Source of the DNA: Brachypodius melanocephalos
Taxonomy: Eukaryota > Chordata > Aves > Passeriformes > Pycnonotidae
Direction of reading: 5' to 3'
NCBI GenBank assembly: GCA_013398615.1
Contig: VZSR01003807.1
Span: 17,004,237 to 17,068,236 of the forward strand
DNA length: 64,000 nucleotides
The notes beneath the pieces were generated by a model. It saw nothing but the letters and a program-made list of their open reading frames with translations, made no database searches and was not told the origin of the DNA. Numbering within the stretch: position 1 is the stretch's first letter; each line of letters opens with the position of its first letter. Position numbers and translations under genes: made by a program. Positions 1 through 11,646 of this stretch are shown in pieces.

Positions 1-382
1 GGGTTTGGGTTGAGTTAAATATCAGTGAACTTCTGTGTTATGCAGATGGAGACATCTCCATCACATTCATTCATCAAAAACCAGTGAACTGCAACCATGT
101 GCAGTTTGACTACACATGGTTTCACTGCAGTTTATTTGTGAGTAGAGCTGGATGCCTTGTGGAAAAAGCATTCTCCACATGCTCTAGGAAAATTGAGTAA
201 TTTCTCAGCTTAATGTGACCTATCACTATTTTTTTTTCTACTGTCAACACACCTGCAGAATATCTAAACTTTTATGTGGATGGACTTGCCATTATTTAGG
301 CTGTAGTTATTGTATCTACAAATATGGACGTTTGCTGTGTTTGCTGCTGTACAAGCAGAATAGAAGGACAATGGATTGACAA
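1..382. other. Unique non-coding flank 5' of the LTR
   Basis: This is AT-leaning sequence with no recognisable gene or repeat. A short perfect inverted repeat (8-bp arms, 2-bp centre) lies near 47-64, but such palindromes are expected by chance in a window this size. A run of eight or nine T residues lies near 229-238. Confidence 0.6.
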
Positions 383-387
383 CCTGT
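383..387. repeat. 5' target-site duplication of the solo LTR (CCTGT)
   Basis: The five bases CCTGT lie immediately before the LTR's first TG and recur exactly at 1450-1454, immediately after its terminal CA. A perfect direct repeat abutting both ends of a TG...CA element is the usual mark of retroviral integrase. Five bases is the length typical of ERVL-type elements. Confidence 0.75.
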
Positions 388-565
388 TGTGTTGGGTTTG
401 CATGGCTATGTTTTGGTGGCAGGGGGGCTACTGGGGTGGCTTCTGTGAGAAGCTGCCAGAAGCTTCCTCCATGTCCAGCAGAGCAAGTCCCAGGTGGCTC
501 CAGGATGGATGTGTCACCAGCCAGGGCTGGACAAATCAGAAATGGTGGGAACGCCCCTGGGATAA

Positions 566-575
566 CAGATTTAAG
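566..575 (+). promoter_or_regulatory. TATA-like core promoter motif in the LTR
   Basis: The bases CAGATTTAAG lie in the U3-like part of the LTR, just before an AAG/A-rich tract, where the LTR's TATA box would be expected. The motif is not a perfect TATA box and this copy has probably decayed. The start site has not been mapped. Confidence 0.35.
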
Positions 576-606
576 AAGAAGAAGAAGAAAAAAAAAAAAA
601 AAAAAA
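573..606 (+). repeat. (AAG)n followed by a 19-base A run inside the LTR
   Basis: About five AAG units run into 19 consecutive A residues (588-606). The tract probably grew by slippage from a shorter purine stretch in the ancestral LTR. It produces lysine-rich and phenylalanine-rich spurious frames on the two strands. Confidence 0.85.
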
Positions 607-719
607 GAGTTATTGTGAGATGTGATTGTGGCCAGTGAATAGCAGAGAGAGAACATGCGAGAAGAACAGCTATTCAGACCCCCAGGGTCAGTGCAGAAGG
701 AGAGGCAGGAGCTGCTGCA

Positions 720-1110
720 GGTACTGGAGCTGAGATTCCCCTGCAGCCCCTGGCGCAGCCCATGGTGAGGCAGCTGTGCCCCTGCAGCCCATGGGGGATC
801 ACAGGGATGCAGAGATCCACCTGCAGCCCGTGGAGGAGCCCATGCTGGAGCAGGTGAATGTCTGAGAGGAGGCAGTGAACCTGTGGGAAAGGTGCTGGAG
901 CAGGGCCCTGGCAGGGGCCTGCAGACACATGGAGAGAGGAGCACACTCTGGAACAGGTTTCCTGGTAGGACTTGCAGCCTTGTGGGGGATCCAGGTTGGA
1001 GCAGCCTGTCCTCAAAGGAATCTACCCTCTGAAGAGTGACCTACCTTGGAGCAGTTTGTGGAGAATGGTTGGTCAGAGGATGGACTCACCTGAGAGAAGT
1101 TCTTGGAGAA
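720..1110 (+). repeat. Degenerate roughly 40-bp tandem units within the LTR
   Basis: Segments containing CTGCAGCCC followed by CATGG or GTGG and then TGGAGCAG recur at roughly 40-bp spacing. Examples lie near 737, 782, 821, 885, 922 and 972, fading towards 1110. The copies differ by substitutions and small indels. This looks like an old internal amplification carried by the LTR family rather than a duplication private to this locus. Confidence 0.55.
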
Positions 1111-1259
1111 TTGTGAAGCAGTTGTGTGATGAACTGACCATAACCTCCAGTCCCCACCTGCCTGCACTGCAGATCAGGAGGAGGTAGAGCTGAGAAAGAG
1201 GGAGGGGTGGGGTGAAACTGTTTTCAAGGTCTGTTTTTCTTCTTATAATCCTTGTTAGT

Positions 1260-1265
1260 AATAAG
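1260..1265 (+). promoter_or_regulatory. Degenerate LTR polyadenylation signal (AATAAG)
   Basis: AATAAG lies about 185 bases before the LTR end, where the family would carry AATAAA. The last base is changed, so the signal is probably weak or dead in this copy. Confidence 0.35.
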
Positions 1266-1449
1266 TTCAATTATTATCTCCAAGTTGAGTCTGTTTTGCA
1301 TGTGACAATATTTGGTGTCTGATCTCTCCTGGTGCTTATTCCAACTCATAAGCCTTTGCTATGTTTTCTCTCTCCTGTCCAGCTGTGGAGGGGAGTGATA
1401 GAATGGCTTTGGTGGATGCCTGGCATCCAGGCAGAACCAGCCCCCTACA

Positions 1450-1454
1450 CCTGT
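1450..1454. repeat. 3' target-site duplication of the solo LTR (CCTGT)
   Basis: This is the exact partner of 383-387, directly after the terminal CA of the LTR. Confidence 0.75.
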
Positions 1455-1574
1455 GTGCAAAGCAAGGTGGAGGAGAGAGAAAGGCCTGGTGAGTTCCTGG
1501 CCGTGCTACCAGCAGTGACTGCCCTGAGATGGGCCACGGCAGCCACTGGGCCAAGATGACCCTGTGTGGAGGAC

Positions 1575-1622
1575 GGTACCCCTCTAGGGTAGGTACCCCT
1601 CTAGGGTAGGTACCCCTCTAGG
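1575..1622. repeat. 17-bp minisatellite, about 2.8 copies
   Basis: The unit GGTACCCCTCTAGGGTA repeats without mismatch at 1575-1591 and 1592-1608, and again at 1609-1622 where the last copy is cut short. Perfect identity suggests recent duplication, so copy number may vary between individuals. It starts about 125 bp after the LTR. Confidence 0.95.
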
Positions 1623-4600
1623 CAGCTTCCACAGCCACAGTGGGCAGCTTGTACCCAGCTCTAAAAATTCTCCATGAACCAGCAGAAGCAGCCTAGCTCT
1701 CTGGCAAAGCAGGCAATAAAATCGTGGTCATTTTATCAGCTGTACTAGAAGACTGAAACTCCAAAGCACTCCAGGTGACTCTTGAAGCCTTCATTAAAAC
1801 CTCTTATTTCACAAAGCACATCAAAATAAAGCAGGCATCCTTGATTTATTGCATAGAGGAGGAATTATTTTTTTGTCACAAGCTGTGAAATGTATCTGTT
1901 AAATAACATGAACAGAAGGTATGGCATGCTAAGCACTTTACTGTGTATGTCTCTATTACTAATTTAATATTTTAAGGGTTACGATGTGAGAAATTTCCAC
2001 TCTTGATGATTTGCAAAATGATACCCACAGTAACCAGTGGTTTTCTTTTCTGTGAAATTGGTACATAATAAAAAGTTTTAACAAATTGAATTTAAAAATT
2101 AGATCATCTATTTAAGCATCTAGCCATTAGTTCCAGCTTGTAGCTACAGTGAAGGTTCTGCCTCTACAGCATCACATTAATGTGATGAAGTTCTACTTCT
2201 GAATTGCCTCCTTCCTACCCTTGTCACTCCAGAAAACACCATTTCAATGTCATCAATTTCCATGCTAACCCCACAAAACTGCAAGATCTTTCTTCTTGTT
2301 ATATATTATTTGAATCTAAAATAAATGTGGGTATTATTTCAGGAAGCAAGGAATAACTGCACATAAAAATGAATTTACACACACATATATTCACATCTTA
2401 CTGAACTTTGCTCATTTCCCTTCATTGTCCATTTGGCTGTGCATATCCTGATGCTTCTATCCCAACTGAGAAAAGAAGGGAGTCCATCTTGGCTTGCTGC
2501 TCTTCATCAGGTTTTGTAGCTCCTCTAGCTCACATCAATCACTGTGAAATATGAGGAACAGCAAAAGACTACAAGTGAGACATCCTGCTGTGTGCTTCAT
2601 AAGCACTCTGATAAGCAGGGTGGCAGGCAGGAAAAGAGCCAGGGTCTTGGCAGTGCTCAGATGGTCTGAAGGAGGAAAAGCCTGGCCCAGCCAGGAATTC
2701 CTGCAAGATCAGCTGCACCCTGGAGTACGGAGAAGTGGCTCTTGCCCCAGGCCAGCTCTCTGTCCTCCTCCTTGGAGCAAACCGTATTGTAGGAGATGGT
2801 GTGAACACGTGAAACATTTGGAGGGCAGCAGTTACCAACTGCTGTACTCTACAGAGAAGATATCTTTATCTTCTGGTGTGTGCAATATGAGCCCCTCCTC
2901 AGTTCTGTCCCTTGCACAAGACAAATGGGCTGCTGGTGTGTGCTCCAAGGTGTCAGTGGACATCAGCATCCTAAAGATACCCCTCTGCCTGCTGCAGGAT
3001 ATCAGCAGAAGAGAATCTGGTCGTGTTCTTTTCTCTGAGAATCAACACTTTTCCCTAAAATTCAGAGTAAAGAAACTATTCTGGTGGTGACACCTGACTT
3101 TCAAGATAACAGGGCCTTAAAACAGGCCAGGGAGAATAGTAACTGATCTAAATGGTTAGCTGCATGGTAAAGCAAAGGCACAGATGTCAAGAAAAGAAAG
3201 ATTCATCATTTTGTTTTCACATGGAAAACAATGGAAAACAATCTGTGTAAGCTTGCCATATGGTTTTTATTGGAGACATTCTGTGTTTATATGTGTGTGT
3301 CTGTATGTATATACATGTGTAAGCTATTATATTAGATCAGGTTCTGACCTGCTTCATAAAACAAGGATATCTGAAAATATGTCTGCCACTCATTAATTGG
3401 CCTTTTCCTTATGTACCTAAAAAGTCAGGACTGGCTTGTTTTGAATATTCAGATATTTCAACTTTAATATTAACAAAAAAAACTTAAAAGATCCAAAATG
3501 TTCTACTTTGTCTAGCTTGCATTTCACTTCATAATACAAGTGTACACAGGCTCAGGGATATCCAAGCTGGATGGAACTTGATTAATGTCTATTGCCATGT
3601 TATAATTTTCTACTTTGGTAAGAACAATTTTCAGTACTTTTGAAAAAATATAATTCATTTATTTATTTAAATATCTATTTCAGTTTACATTTAGTGAGAT
3701 TTATGGTCATTATCCCTTTTTTTCTAGTGGAAGCAACCCTTCCTCTGATAATAGATATAAAACTGGTGGGACATGTGAGTAAAATGTAACAATATGAGAA
3801 TCTTTTTAAAAAGGCTGCCATTTACAAACTAATTTGAAAAAATCACACTTATTTCTACTGTGTAATCTGTAAGAATAGGCAAATATGTAATTTCTTACAT
3901 ATTGGTAGTATTTGGTACTTTTTGTATATCTATTATGGTTTTGATTTTTAAATAAAAATGGCTGCTAATCTCAGCTGTCAGTGCCCATGCCTCCTATGAC
4001 CAAGCAAAACCACACAGATGACAAAATACCATAAAATGAGCTGTCTGAACTGAATAATCATTTTGGGAATGAATCAGCTTCCATTCAGTTCAGTAAATCT
4101 CAGCATAACTAAAAGCACAGTCTGTATAACATGTGGCAGAGGGTAGAATATTAATATATTTGTAAGATGCTGACAAGTACTGCATCTGTCATGAGTAGAG
4201 GCTATAAAAAATGTCCTCTTCATGCTGTCTGTGCTTGAATTTTCTTACATTTAAAACAAGGAACCCTGTCATCTCTCCAAAGTTTGGCTGCTGCAGTCCT
4301 GCAGTGGAACATTTGCTAATACATTTGATACTGTCATGGTGAAACTCAGACTATAATCTGCCAAGAACAGAGGTTGCCAGGTCAATCTTCTGATAAGTAT
4401 GGCTGATTTGCCTCAATACAGCAGTGGAAAATATGCAAATTCACAGGGTGACTAATTACCCCTTGGGAAAACTTAGGCAACTGGTCTGAACTCCTCTGTA
4501 ATTAAAGCCATCTAGATAATGTAAACAATTGTCTTGTAAGCATTTCGAACTGGAAACTTTCTGCAACTACTTATTCTGTGGCCTGGCTTTGTACTTGCCA

Positions 4601-5892
4601 AGCTCCTCAATGCATTTTAAGCTCATTAAGGCTTAGCTCCTGCCAAGGACTTTCTGTCTCAAGTCATCCAGTGCTCACAGGTGGCAGTTCTGGTTGGAGG
4701 CTGGAACTATAACCCTGCTGAGTATTCGTAGCTGAGGGGGCAGCACATCACATGTCTGTGGTCCCCAGCACCAGCAGAAGTGGCAGCAAGAGAGGGGCAG
4801 CAGGGTTTTTCAGAGGCACCTGAAACTCCAGATGAAATTACTGAGAACTGGAGGGAGAAATCAGTACTAGTACTGGGGAGAAATCAGCATGTGGAGTGTT
4901 GGGGGCTTGGTATGCATATACATGAAAAGCAAGGGCACCAGCTGTAATTAAAGTCAGCTGCTTGTTACTTTGCTTTGTTAAAGACCCTGCAACATTTTCT
5001 TGCCCCGTTTTTTTCCCAACATGTCTTTCCAAAAATATTAGCAAAATAGTTAATGAAAAGACTCTTAACCTCAGTTAGACATCTGATCTAGAGTAATAAA
5101 CCTTGTGATTGAGGAAACTGCAAAAAACTACTTTTATCACATGAAATAACAGGTGCTTTTTTTTGTCGAGTGAGCTCAGTGATTCTGGGAAAATTGCTTT
5201 TACTCCAGATTGTAATTGTATTTATCTATGGGATGTATTCTGAGTACATGCTCTGGATATCTGCTACTGAGCACTGAAACATGAAAGTTCAGGTGATTTC
5301 CTTCCAGCTTCCCTGCTCTTCCCCTCCCAATAAGAGAACAAATCACACTGTTAACTGTAGAGACTCTGAGATCTACTGGTGGTGACGTGCTGAACTTATT
5401 TAATAGATCATGAGCTAATAAATAATACTGAGCTTGAAAGGAGATTTGGTTTGTGTGGAATGAGAGCTACTGGATGAGGAAGAAAAACTGCAACATTTGA
5501 GTATCACATATTTCAAGCCCTGAGTAAGGCAAGAGCCAGTGTAGGGGCCTGTGTTCATGTGTGTTTTGTGGAGCACTGGTCACAAGAGAGCAGTGAATTG
5601 AAATTTCAATTGCGTGGGAGTTCAGCCAGGTCAATACTCAATCATGAATTTGAATCTTTGTGACAGGCAAACAGTTGGACTGAGGGATGCTGTGTTGTGT
5701 GGTGATTCAGTCCCGAATCTGAATGCAGCTGAGCTGTGGAGCTTCAATTTTCCTGATATACGAAGTAAATGCAATTTCCAGAAATCACTAGTTGGTGGTC
5801 CAGAAGATTAGTCCTTTGTTTACTCACAGAAAAGGTACGGAAGAGGCCAACACAGAGATTTCCTTGTGCATGATGCTGAGGCATTCCCATCT

Positions 5893-5934
5893 CAAAAACC
5901 AGAAAAAACAACAACCAACCAACAAACCAAACCC
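5893..5934. repeat. A/C-rich low-complexity tract
   Basis: This is an imperfect run of AAC, CAA and ACC steps without a fixed unit, of a kind that recurs at 14180-14232 and 37649-37704. Confidence 0.7.
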
Positions 5935-5967
5935 TACTAGCTCACTGTGAGTAGACATCTCCCAGGG

Positions 5968-5986
5968 AAAAAAAAAAAAAAAAAAA
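5968..5986. repeat. A run of 19 bases
   Basis: Nineteen uninterrupted A residues lie about 35 bases after the AC-rich tract. No LINE or processed-gene body is recognised directly before it, so it is called a simple homopolymer rather than a retroposon tail. Confidence 0.85.
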
Positions 5987-6467
5987 GGCTGAGGAAGGTC
6001 AGATTCTGCAATTTGCCTTAGCTCCCACCCTTCTTGAACAAGATCCCTACAAAGCTGTTCAGGAAATTTGAAATGTTGTGGGCTAGGAGCTTCTCTTTTG
6101 CTGAGGCTCAGCTGTCAAAAATTAATTGCTACTTAGTAGTATCCTCCTACATTCGTATCTCTGAAATATTTGATGGAGCTTACTGCTACTGCAAAATGGG
6201 CCAGAGGAACATTACAGGGACATTTTTTTTTCTATTCTAGCAGTTCATGTTGCTATTTCTCCAGACTCAGTGCTAGGACTAATTTGTAACGTATAGGCAC
6301 AGAAAATAAAGTAACCACTTACCACAACCCAAGATGTGACAAGGACCCTCTTATCACATCCTACAGGTGGAAGAACCTCTCAACAGAAGTCCATCACAGC
6401 TTAACTAGGGCTAGTTGCCTCATTTTTGAAGGGTTCCTACTGGGGGTGAGCAGGTGATACATGAGAG

Positions 6468-6740
6468 TTGGAGAGGGACTTTTGACAAGGGCATGGGTGA
6501 CAGAACTGGAGGAATGGCTACAAACTAAACAAGAGTACATTTAGATTTGATATTAGGAAGAAATTCTTTACCCAGAGAGTAGTAAACAGGTGGAACAGGT
6601 TGCCCAGAGAAGTTGTGGATGCTCTGTCTCTGGAAGTGTTCAAGGCCAGGTTGGATGGGGCTTTGAGCAGGGTTCAGGAGGGTTGGAACTATACGGTCTT
6701 TAAGGTACCTCCCAACCCAACCTGTTCTGTGATTCCCTGG
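6468..6740 (+). mobile_element. CR1 LINE 3' end, 5'-truncated (+)
   Basis: The sequence follows the avian CR1 3' region in order: GGGACTTTTGACAAGGGC, then the GATATTAGGAAGAAATTC block, GTTGCCCAGAGAAG, GGCCAGGTTGGATGGGG, and a closing GGTTGGAAC...CCCAACC...GTGATTCC end. Only about 270 bp remain, which is usual for CR1 because reverse transcription stops early. Roughly 30 bp of the usual 3' region, just before the terminal GGTTGGAAC, appear to be missing (from memory of the family). The divergence is moderate. The small frames reading through it are not coding. Confidence 0.92.
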
Positions 6741-8339
6741 TATGTGCTGGATCTTGATCTTTCTGCATTTCCTGCCTCTCAGGAATTTTAATTTATAGAT
6801 ATTCCTGTTGAGTGTAGTATTCAAGGCAAGAGTTGAATATTTGATTTTCAGCTTGGTAAAAGCTATGTTTTTTTGCTAAATTTGTGAAACAGAGGTAGCT
6901 CCAACCCTGAGGCAAAGGACAGGACATAGAACAGGACTTTACACTGTTAGATAGTGAAGAAACTCATATCCCTCTTGCCTCTCTTAAAATGTGTGGGGGA
7001 CACTAAAGTCCTTTCAATTTCACTTCTCCATCTGTTCTTAGTTAAAAACACAAACAGTAAAACTAGATGAAGAGAAATGGTGACAGTTTGGGCTACCAGA
7101 AGTAAGTATAAATGGTGTTTCTTAATATTAGATGCTTTTCCAGTCCAGAGCATAGAGAAAAGATGTAAATGTCTCAGAAGAAATTGAGTTTCTATTCCTT
7201 TTTGTCTCCTGCTGGTTGACAAATGTTATGTAAGTCTGCCTGAGGCTCACTAACACTAAAACTATTATCTATCAAAATCTGGGGCAGCTGAAGTTGCATT
7301 CGTATGTTCATTAGAGCTATTCTGGCAATAGAAAATGGGAGATTCTGAGGCTATATTACATCAGAGACAAGAGTTTTTCATTCTCACAGTGCTGCTGTGG
7401 CTATATCAACACGGCAGGTTACCCATTTCATGTTAAATTGAACCAAAAACTGCTGCATGCTATGACAACAAAATAACTCCCAGTACCCAGGCTCTTCCAC
7501 TTAAAACCACCTGGTTTATCTTCTTTGCACTCTCTGCCTGTGGAAGGCCATAATGTCAAGAAATGGCAGAATTCCTGTGCTGCAGGAATTCTACTGGATT
7601 GCCAGCAATGATCTAGGGAGCTGAACAAAGGACTTGATAAATTTCACCTCAATTCTGGTTCTAGGGACAGTCCCACAACTAGTGCAGAAACAGTTAAATT
7701 GCTGTTAGGTTGCCAAAACATAATTCGGTATCATCCTTCAAAAGTGATTTTTCCCATAGCCAGAAGACTATAGATTCGCCCTCTCAGATATTTTTTCCCA
7801 AATAGAAAAGAATAATGTTACTGAATATTTGCAATGTAAAGTTGGGGTTTTTTTGTTTTGGTGGGGGTTTTGTTTGTTTGGTTTGGTTTAGTTTGTTTGG
7901 TTTTCCTTTTAATTTTATTTTATTTGCCACTTGTTACTATCATGTTTTTATATTAGATTCTTCATCGTTTGCATCGCTATGAAATTTGAAAACCCAAAAA
8001 AAAGATCAAGTCTCCTTGATGTCTAGTAATATAACTGAGGGGGAAAAAGTGTCTGTGTGGGTTTACAAAGCAGACGAAAACTGAGAGGTAAAAAGCAGCT
8101 ACATCCAAAATAATAGGTCCAGTAGTCCAGTACTGACCAGCACATCTTGGACAATTGCCTCAGCACCTTGGCAGCTTAGCTTTTGCCAAGTTTTCTGAGA
8201 AAAGTAATTGTACACAAGAATCTGAAGAACAGATTTTTGTGATTGGTTATAGAGAACTTCCTAGTGCTAAATACCTAATGCAAAGGGTAGCATGAGATAA
8301 AAAATGAAAGTTCTCATTTCTACTCCAAGGCAAACCACA
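6741..8339. other. Unique non-coding sequence
   Basis: I see no gene or interspersed repeat. A 10-bp perfect stem with a 5-nt loop occurs at 7568-7592 (AGAATTCCTG and its complement). It is too short for a miRNA precursor and about as frequent as chance predicts. The GT-rich tract at 7841-7925 is listed separately. Confidence 0.6.
7841..7925. repeat. G/T-rich low-complexity tract
   Basis: An imperfect mixture of GTTT, GGTTT and T runs, almost free of A and C on the + strand, runs into a T-rich ATTTTATTTT segment. Confidence 0.75.
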
Positions 8340-8950
8340 GAGGAAAGACCTGGTCAGTCAGTGATGACAAGCATTGGGAAGGGAAGATAAGGAGTCAGAT
8401 AGTGGGGAAAACTGGAGAGAGATGAAATGGAGGAGGAGAGGCTGATTATTACAGCTTGGAGTATGGGAGAAGAAAAGAGCAGCAGAAAGTCTATCAGGTA
8501 GGCCTAGGTGTGTAGCACAGGCAGAAGCTGAAGGTGTCAGGTCATGTTGAGTTCAACAGTGCCAGATCACTGTGGAAGAGAATCTGGGTCTCAGGAACAA
8601 TACAGGAGAGTAACAGGGATGAGATGATGAAGATGTTGAGGGCACCAGATGTATGAGGAGTATGAGACTGGAGAGAAGCCAGGGCTGGCAGCAAGGTGAA
8701 GAAGGGATAGGCAAAAGCTGGGTGACAGGGGTATGGAATTTGCATTTAGCTTGATGAGAGAGAGGGAGAGATTGAATTGGAAAGGGTAAAACACAGTCAG
8801 CCACAGAAGAATGATCCCAAAGGGGAAAGGAGAAGGACAGAGAAAAGAGAGAAATGAGAGAAGAAATAAATGCTGGTAAGTGTGTTGTGTATAATGAGAA
8901 TGGTAAATGGCATTTAGGAGAGAAAAGGGAACATGCTGAAAATCCTTAAG
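8340..8950. repeat. Long purine-rich, strand-asymmetric tract
   Basis: Over roughly 600 bp the + strand is about two-thirds purine or more by eye, dense in GAGA, GGAGAG and GAAAAG steps but with no regular unit. The complementary pyrimidine strand has few stop codons, which accounts for the three overlapping minus-strand frames between 8542 and 8980. No exon or known repeat is recognised. Confidence 0.5.
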
Positions 8951-11646
8951 TGAACAGATCTGAGAAATCTGATAGAACATTCTGCAACTGCAGCAATTTC
9001 CTGGGTTTTCCTATTTATAGGAATGACCCAGATAAAATTGCAGTGTTCCTCATCTTACTTTTCTAGTAAAATATTGACATTTATTTCACGTGTGAAGAGG
9101 ATCTGCATGACTAAGAACAATATTTCAAACAAGGAAATGGCATTAGTTCATCCAGTCCTTGCTGCTTCTCCAGAAACTCGGTATTCAGAGGCTGTGCTTA
9201 TGAAAGAAATAGCCTTTCTGTTTGCTGCAGGAGTATCATATGGAACAGTGTGAGGAAAATATCTTCCCTCACAAGTACATGGGCATCTCACGCAGTAACT
9301 CCTAAGAATTTCATACTTGTGTATGAACCAAACCTCTCCATCCATGATCACTACACAGCTCCAGTTTTCCTCTGCATGAAATCAACTGGCACAAGTGGAC
9401 TTATCCTACCATAATACTGCACCAGTGAAAGACAGATTCCCACCTCCTAATTGCGTGCACCTCCTAAATGTTCCTAGTGGAGCATTTCCCATTGTTTGAA
9501 CTTGTGCCATTTGGAATTTGAAAGAGATTTCTGGGAACAGTAAATTTATGTATGGTTTTTGCTTTCTAAAACAAACAATTCTCCAGGCATTAGGAAAACT
9601 GAGCTAGAGAAAAAGAAGTTGAATGGGCAGATTTACGTCTGCATTTTTTCCAGAGTTTGGTTTTGGCTCATTATAGGCAAAATGTAGCCACAAAAATGGA
9701 ATGCAAATGAACACCATTAACATACAAACCTACCCTTGTCCAAAAATTACACTGCAAGGAAGAACACCAAAATCCAAGATAGATCCCTCAAGTTACTGTG
9801 CATTTATGTTTTCAGACAGAGAACTTGGCCATCAAACATGCTATTGGTGGAGCATGCTCAAAACTGCTGCTCTTTGGAACCCTGGAGCAGCGTGAGAGCG
9901 TGGCAAGATCTCACTACAGCTGTGAATCAATATATCACAAACTTCACCAGAGAGCACCCCTTTGAAGATCAGCAGACAACTGAATCTTCTGCTGCTCTTA
10001 TTTAGTCTGGCATGTCTTGTCTGAGACTGAGAAAGAAGATGACAGTTTTCTGAGATAAACCCTGACCTGAGGCTACCCATTCATTCAGCTGCTTTGGGAA
10101 GTCATTTGTTACAAATCTATGCTCTACATACATGGAGCTTGCCTTTCATCTTCTTCCCCCTTCACAGTTCATTTTTTAAGTTTCATATTAATATCCTCAG
10201 CCTTTTGGATGAGCTAGGACAGATGAACACCACTGAAGAGAGGGGACACTTATCCTGTGTTTTTAAATTCTGCCATGACTGTTTTGTGGCTTATTGCCAT
10301 GTCTGAATACTTGATTAATGCTAGACAAAGAGGAATGCAGAGTGCATTGGTGCCAAATCAAGAACTGAAACCACACCACCACAAAGTTATGTGATTTAAA
10401 ACCACATCATTTTAAAGAATAGCCATGAAGAGTTTTTCTTACTTTTACTTTTTTAAATTAATAGAGGGTTCTTACGCTTTGGACTTTACAGTGGTGTGTC
10501 TAAAATATCTTAGCTTTTACTTAAATGGAAGCTGAGATTTCTCAGTACTCACTGAACTTGTGAGGAAGCCTCTAGGAATAATGAATTGTAAGGCTGACCC
10601 TGAAGTCAGCAGAACTGGTTACGACACACGAATGCCCCAGAGATCCAGCCTAAATTAGAGCAAAGTTCTGCTCCCAGCTGTAGTGGTGTGAGTGTGGAGT
10701 AGCAGACATAAAGATTTACTCCACAAAAAAATGAAAACTTACATATGGTGAAATGAGAAGATACATATGCCCAGGGTTTTTTCTGTATTGCTAATTTTTT
10801 TAAAAAAACCCAAACAGACAACCTAGAGAAACTAGAATAATACTCTTTTGTAAAAGCAATTTTCCAGTTAAAAATGGATTGAGATATTAGCCAATGATGT
10901 TGTCTGGATGAATATTATAATCTTAAAAGTATCCTTGAGCCAACAGTTTTTACTCAGGGTGTGTTCGTCCCAGGAAATTTAGTGTAGTGAAAAGACCCAA
11001 ACCAGTAAGTTCCACACATTGTGCAGCCCAGGATTCCTTAGCTGGAGGATATTCTGTGCCAGCACTTGGCTCACATGGCTTTTAAGCTCGTTTCCTGCAT
11101 AGTAAAAGACCTGGCACTTCTGGCTGTTGACTAGGCAGAGAGGATATGAACTTGGATGTTCCTGTATCTCCCATACTGTAAGTGTCTGCTTCACAACTTG
11201 CACATCCAAACCAAATTCAACTAATAGTCTTTGCTTGTTATCCTTCACTTTTGGTGACTGGCTCAGCAGGAGCTGTGGATCATGGGATCATACTCCTCTT
11301 TAACCTCCTTAGGGAAACCAGACACAGTGGGAAGCAATCTTTCCAATATTTATGAGTAGATGGAACGGATAGCTGCTTTGCAAAGGGTGCAGCAAACAAA
11401 AAAAATCCATCTAATGCCTTTTGTTCTTACTTTTTTATAATCCTAGTTGTACATTTAATGCAAAATGTGCTATATATTGTATATTACATGTACAGATATA
11501 TTTTAGTTGATTTTTGATTTTATTGCTGTCAAAGGCTTTAAAATTGGATATAATTATGTAATGTGAGGAATACGCTGTATACTTCTACATGAAAATCCTC
11601 ACTGCCCACCACAGTACTATACAAAATTATATAATATAATGAATAT
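8951..11646. other. Unique non-coding sequence
   Basis: I see no recognisable gene. An octamer-type POU site (ATGCAAAT) lies at 9701-9708. The frames of 60-90 codons here are short, unrelated to known domains and often paired with antisense frames. Confidence 0.6.

Larger units (their letters stand above)
388..1449 (+). mobile_element. Solo LTR of an endogenous retrovirus (ERVL-like, songbird type)
   Basis: This is a 1062-bp element that opens with TGTGTTGGG, closes with CTACA and is flanked by the 5-bp duplication CCTGT. Its order is that of an LTR: a U3-like part, a TATA-like motif near 566-575, a long GC-rich part with repeated CTGCAGCCC and TGGAGCAG motifs (about 720-1110), a degenerate poly(A) signal near 1260, and a closing segment. 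The overall sequence matches, from memory, an LTR family common in songbird genomes; the exact family name was not checked. No gag, pol or env sequence and no second LTR lie beside it, so it is a solo LTR left by recombination between the two LTRs of a provirus. The 226-codon minus-strand frame at 264-944 and the 113-codon one at 674-1015 are by-products of its GC-rich composition. The orientation is + because the TATA-like motif precedes the poly(A) signal. The class assignment rests mainly on the 5-bp duplication. Confidence 0.85.
1623..6467. other. Unique non-coding sequence between the minisatellite and the first CR1
   Basis: No gene is recognised. The longest frame (2551-3090, +, 179 codons) has no familiar domain, and its GC-richer first half is overlapped by an open antisense frame at 2569-2838, so I read it as chance. 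The part after 3400 is AT-rich. An octamer-type POU site (ATGCAAAT) occurs at 4433-4440. AC-rich and A-rich tracts near 5890-5990 are listed separately. Confidence 0.6.

Noticed and set aside
264..1015. Minus-strand frames of 226 and 113 codons
   Set aside because: They lie almost wholly inside the solo LTR, on the strand opposite to its orientation, and are kept open by GC-rich repeated units; no retroviral protein domain is present.
2551..3090. 179-codon plus-strand frame
   Set aside because: No recognised domain, an antisense frame is open in the same place, and a frame of this length is not surprising in a locally GC-rich patch.
7568..7592. Perfect 10-bp stem with a 5-nt loop
   Set aside because: Too short for a miRNA precursor, no T run for a small-RNA terminator, and about one such hairpin is expected by chance in a window this size.
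8542..8980. Three overlapping minus-strand frames of 67-129 codons
   Set aside because: Explained by the pyrimidine-rich strand of the 8340-8950 tract, which contains few stop codons; translations are Ser/Leu/Pro-rich without a domain.
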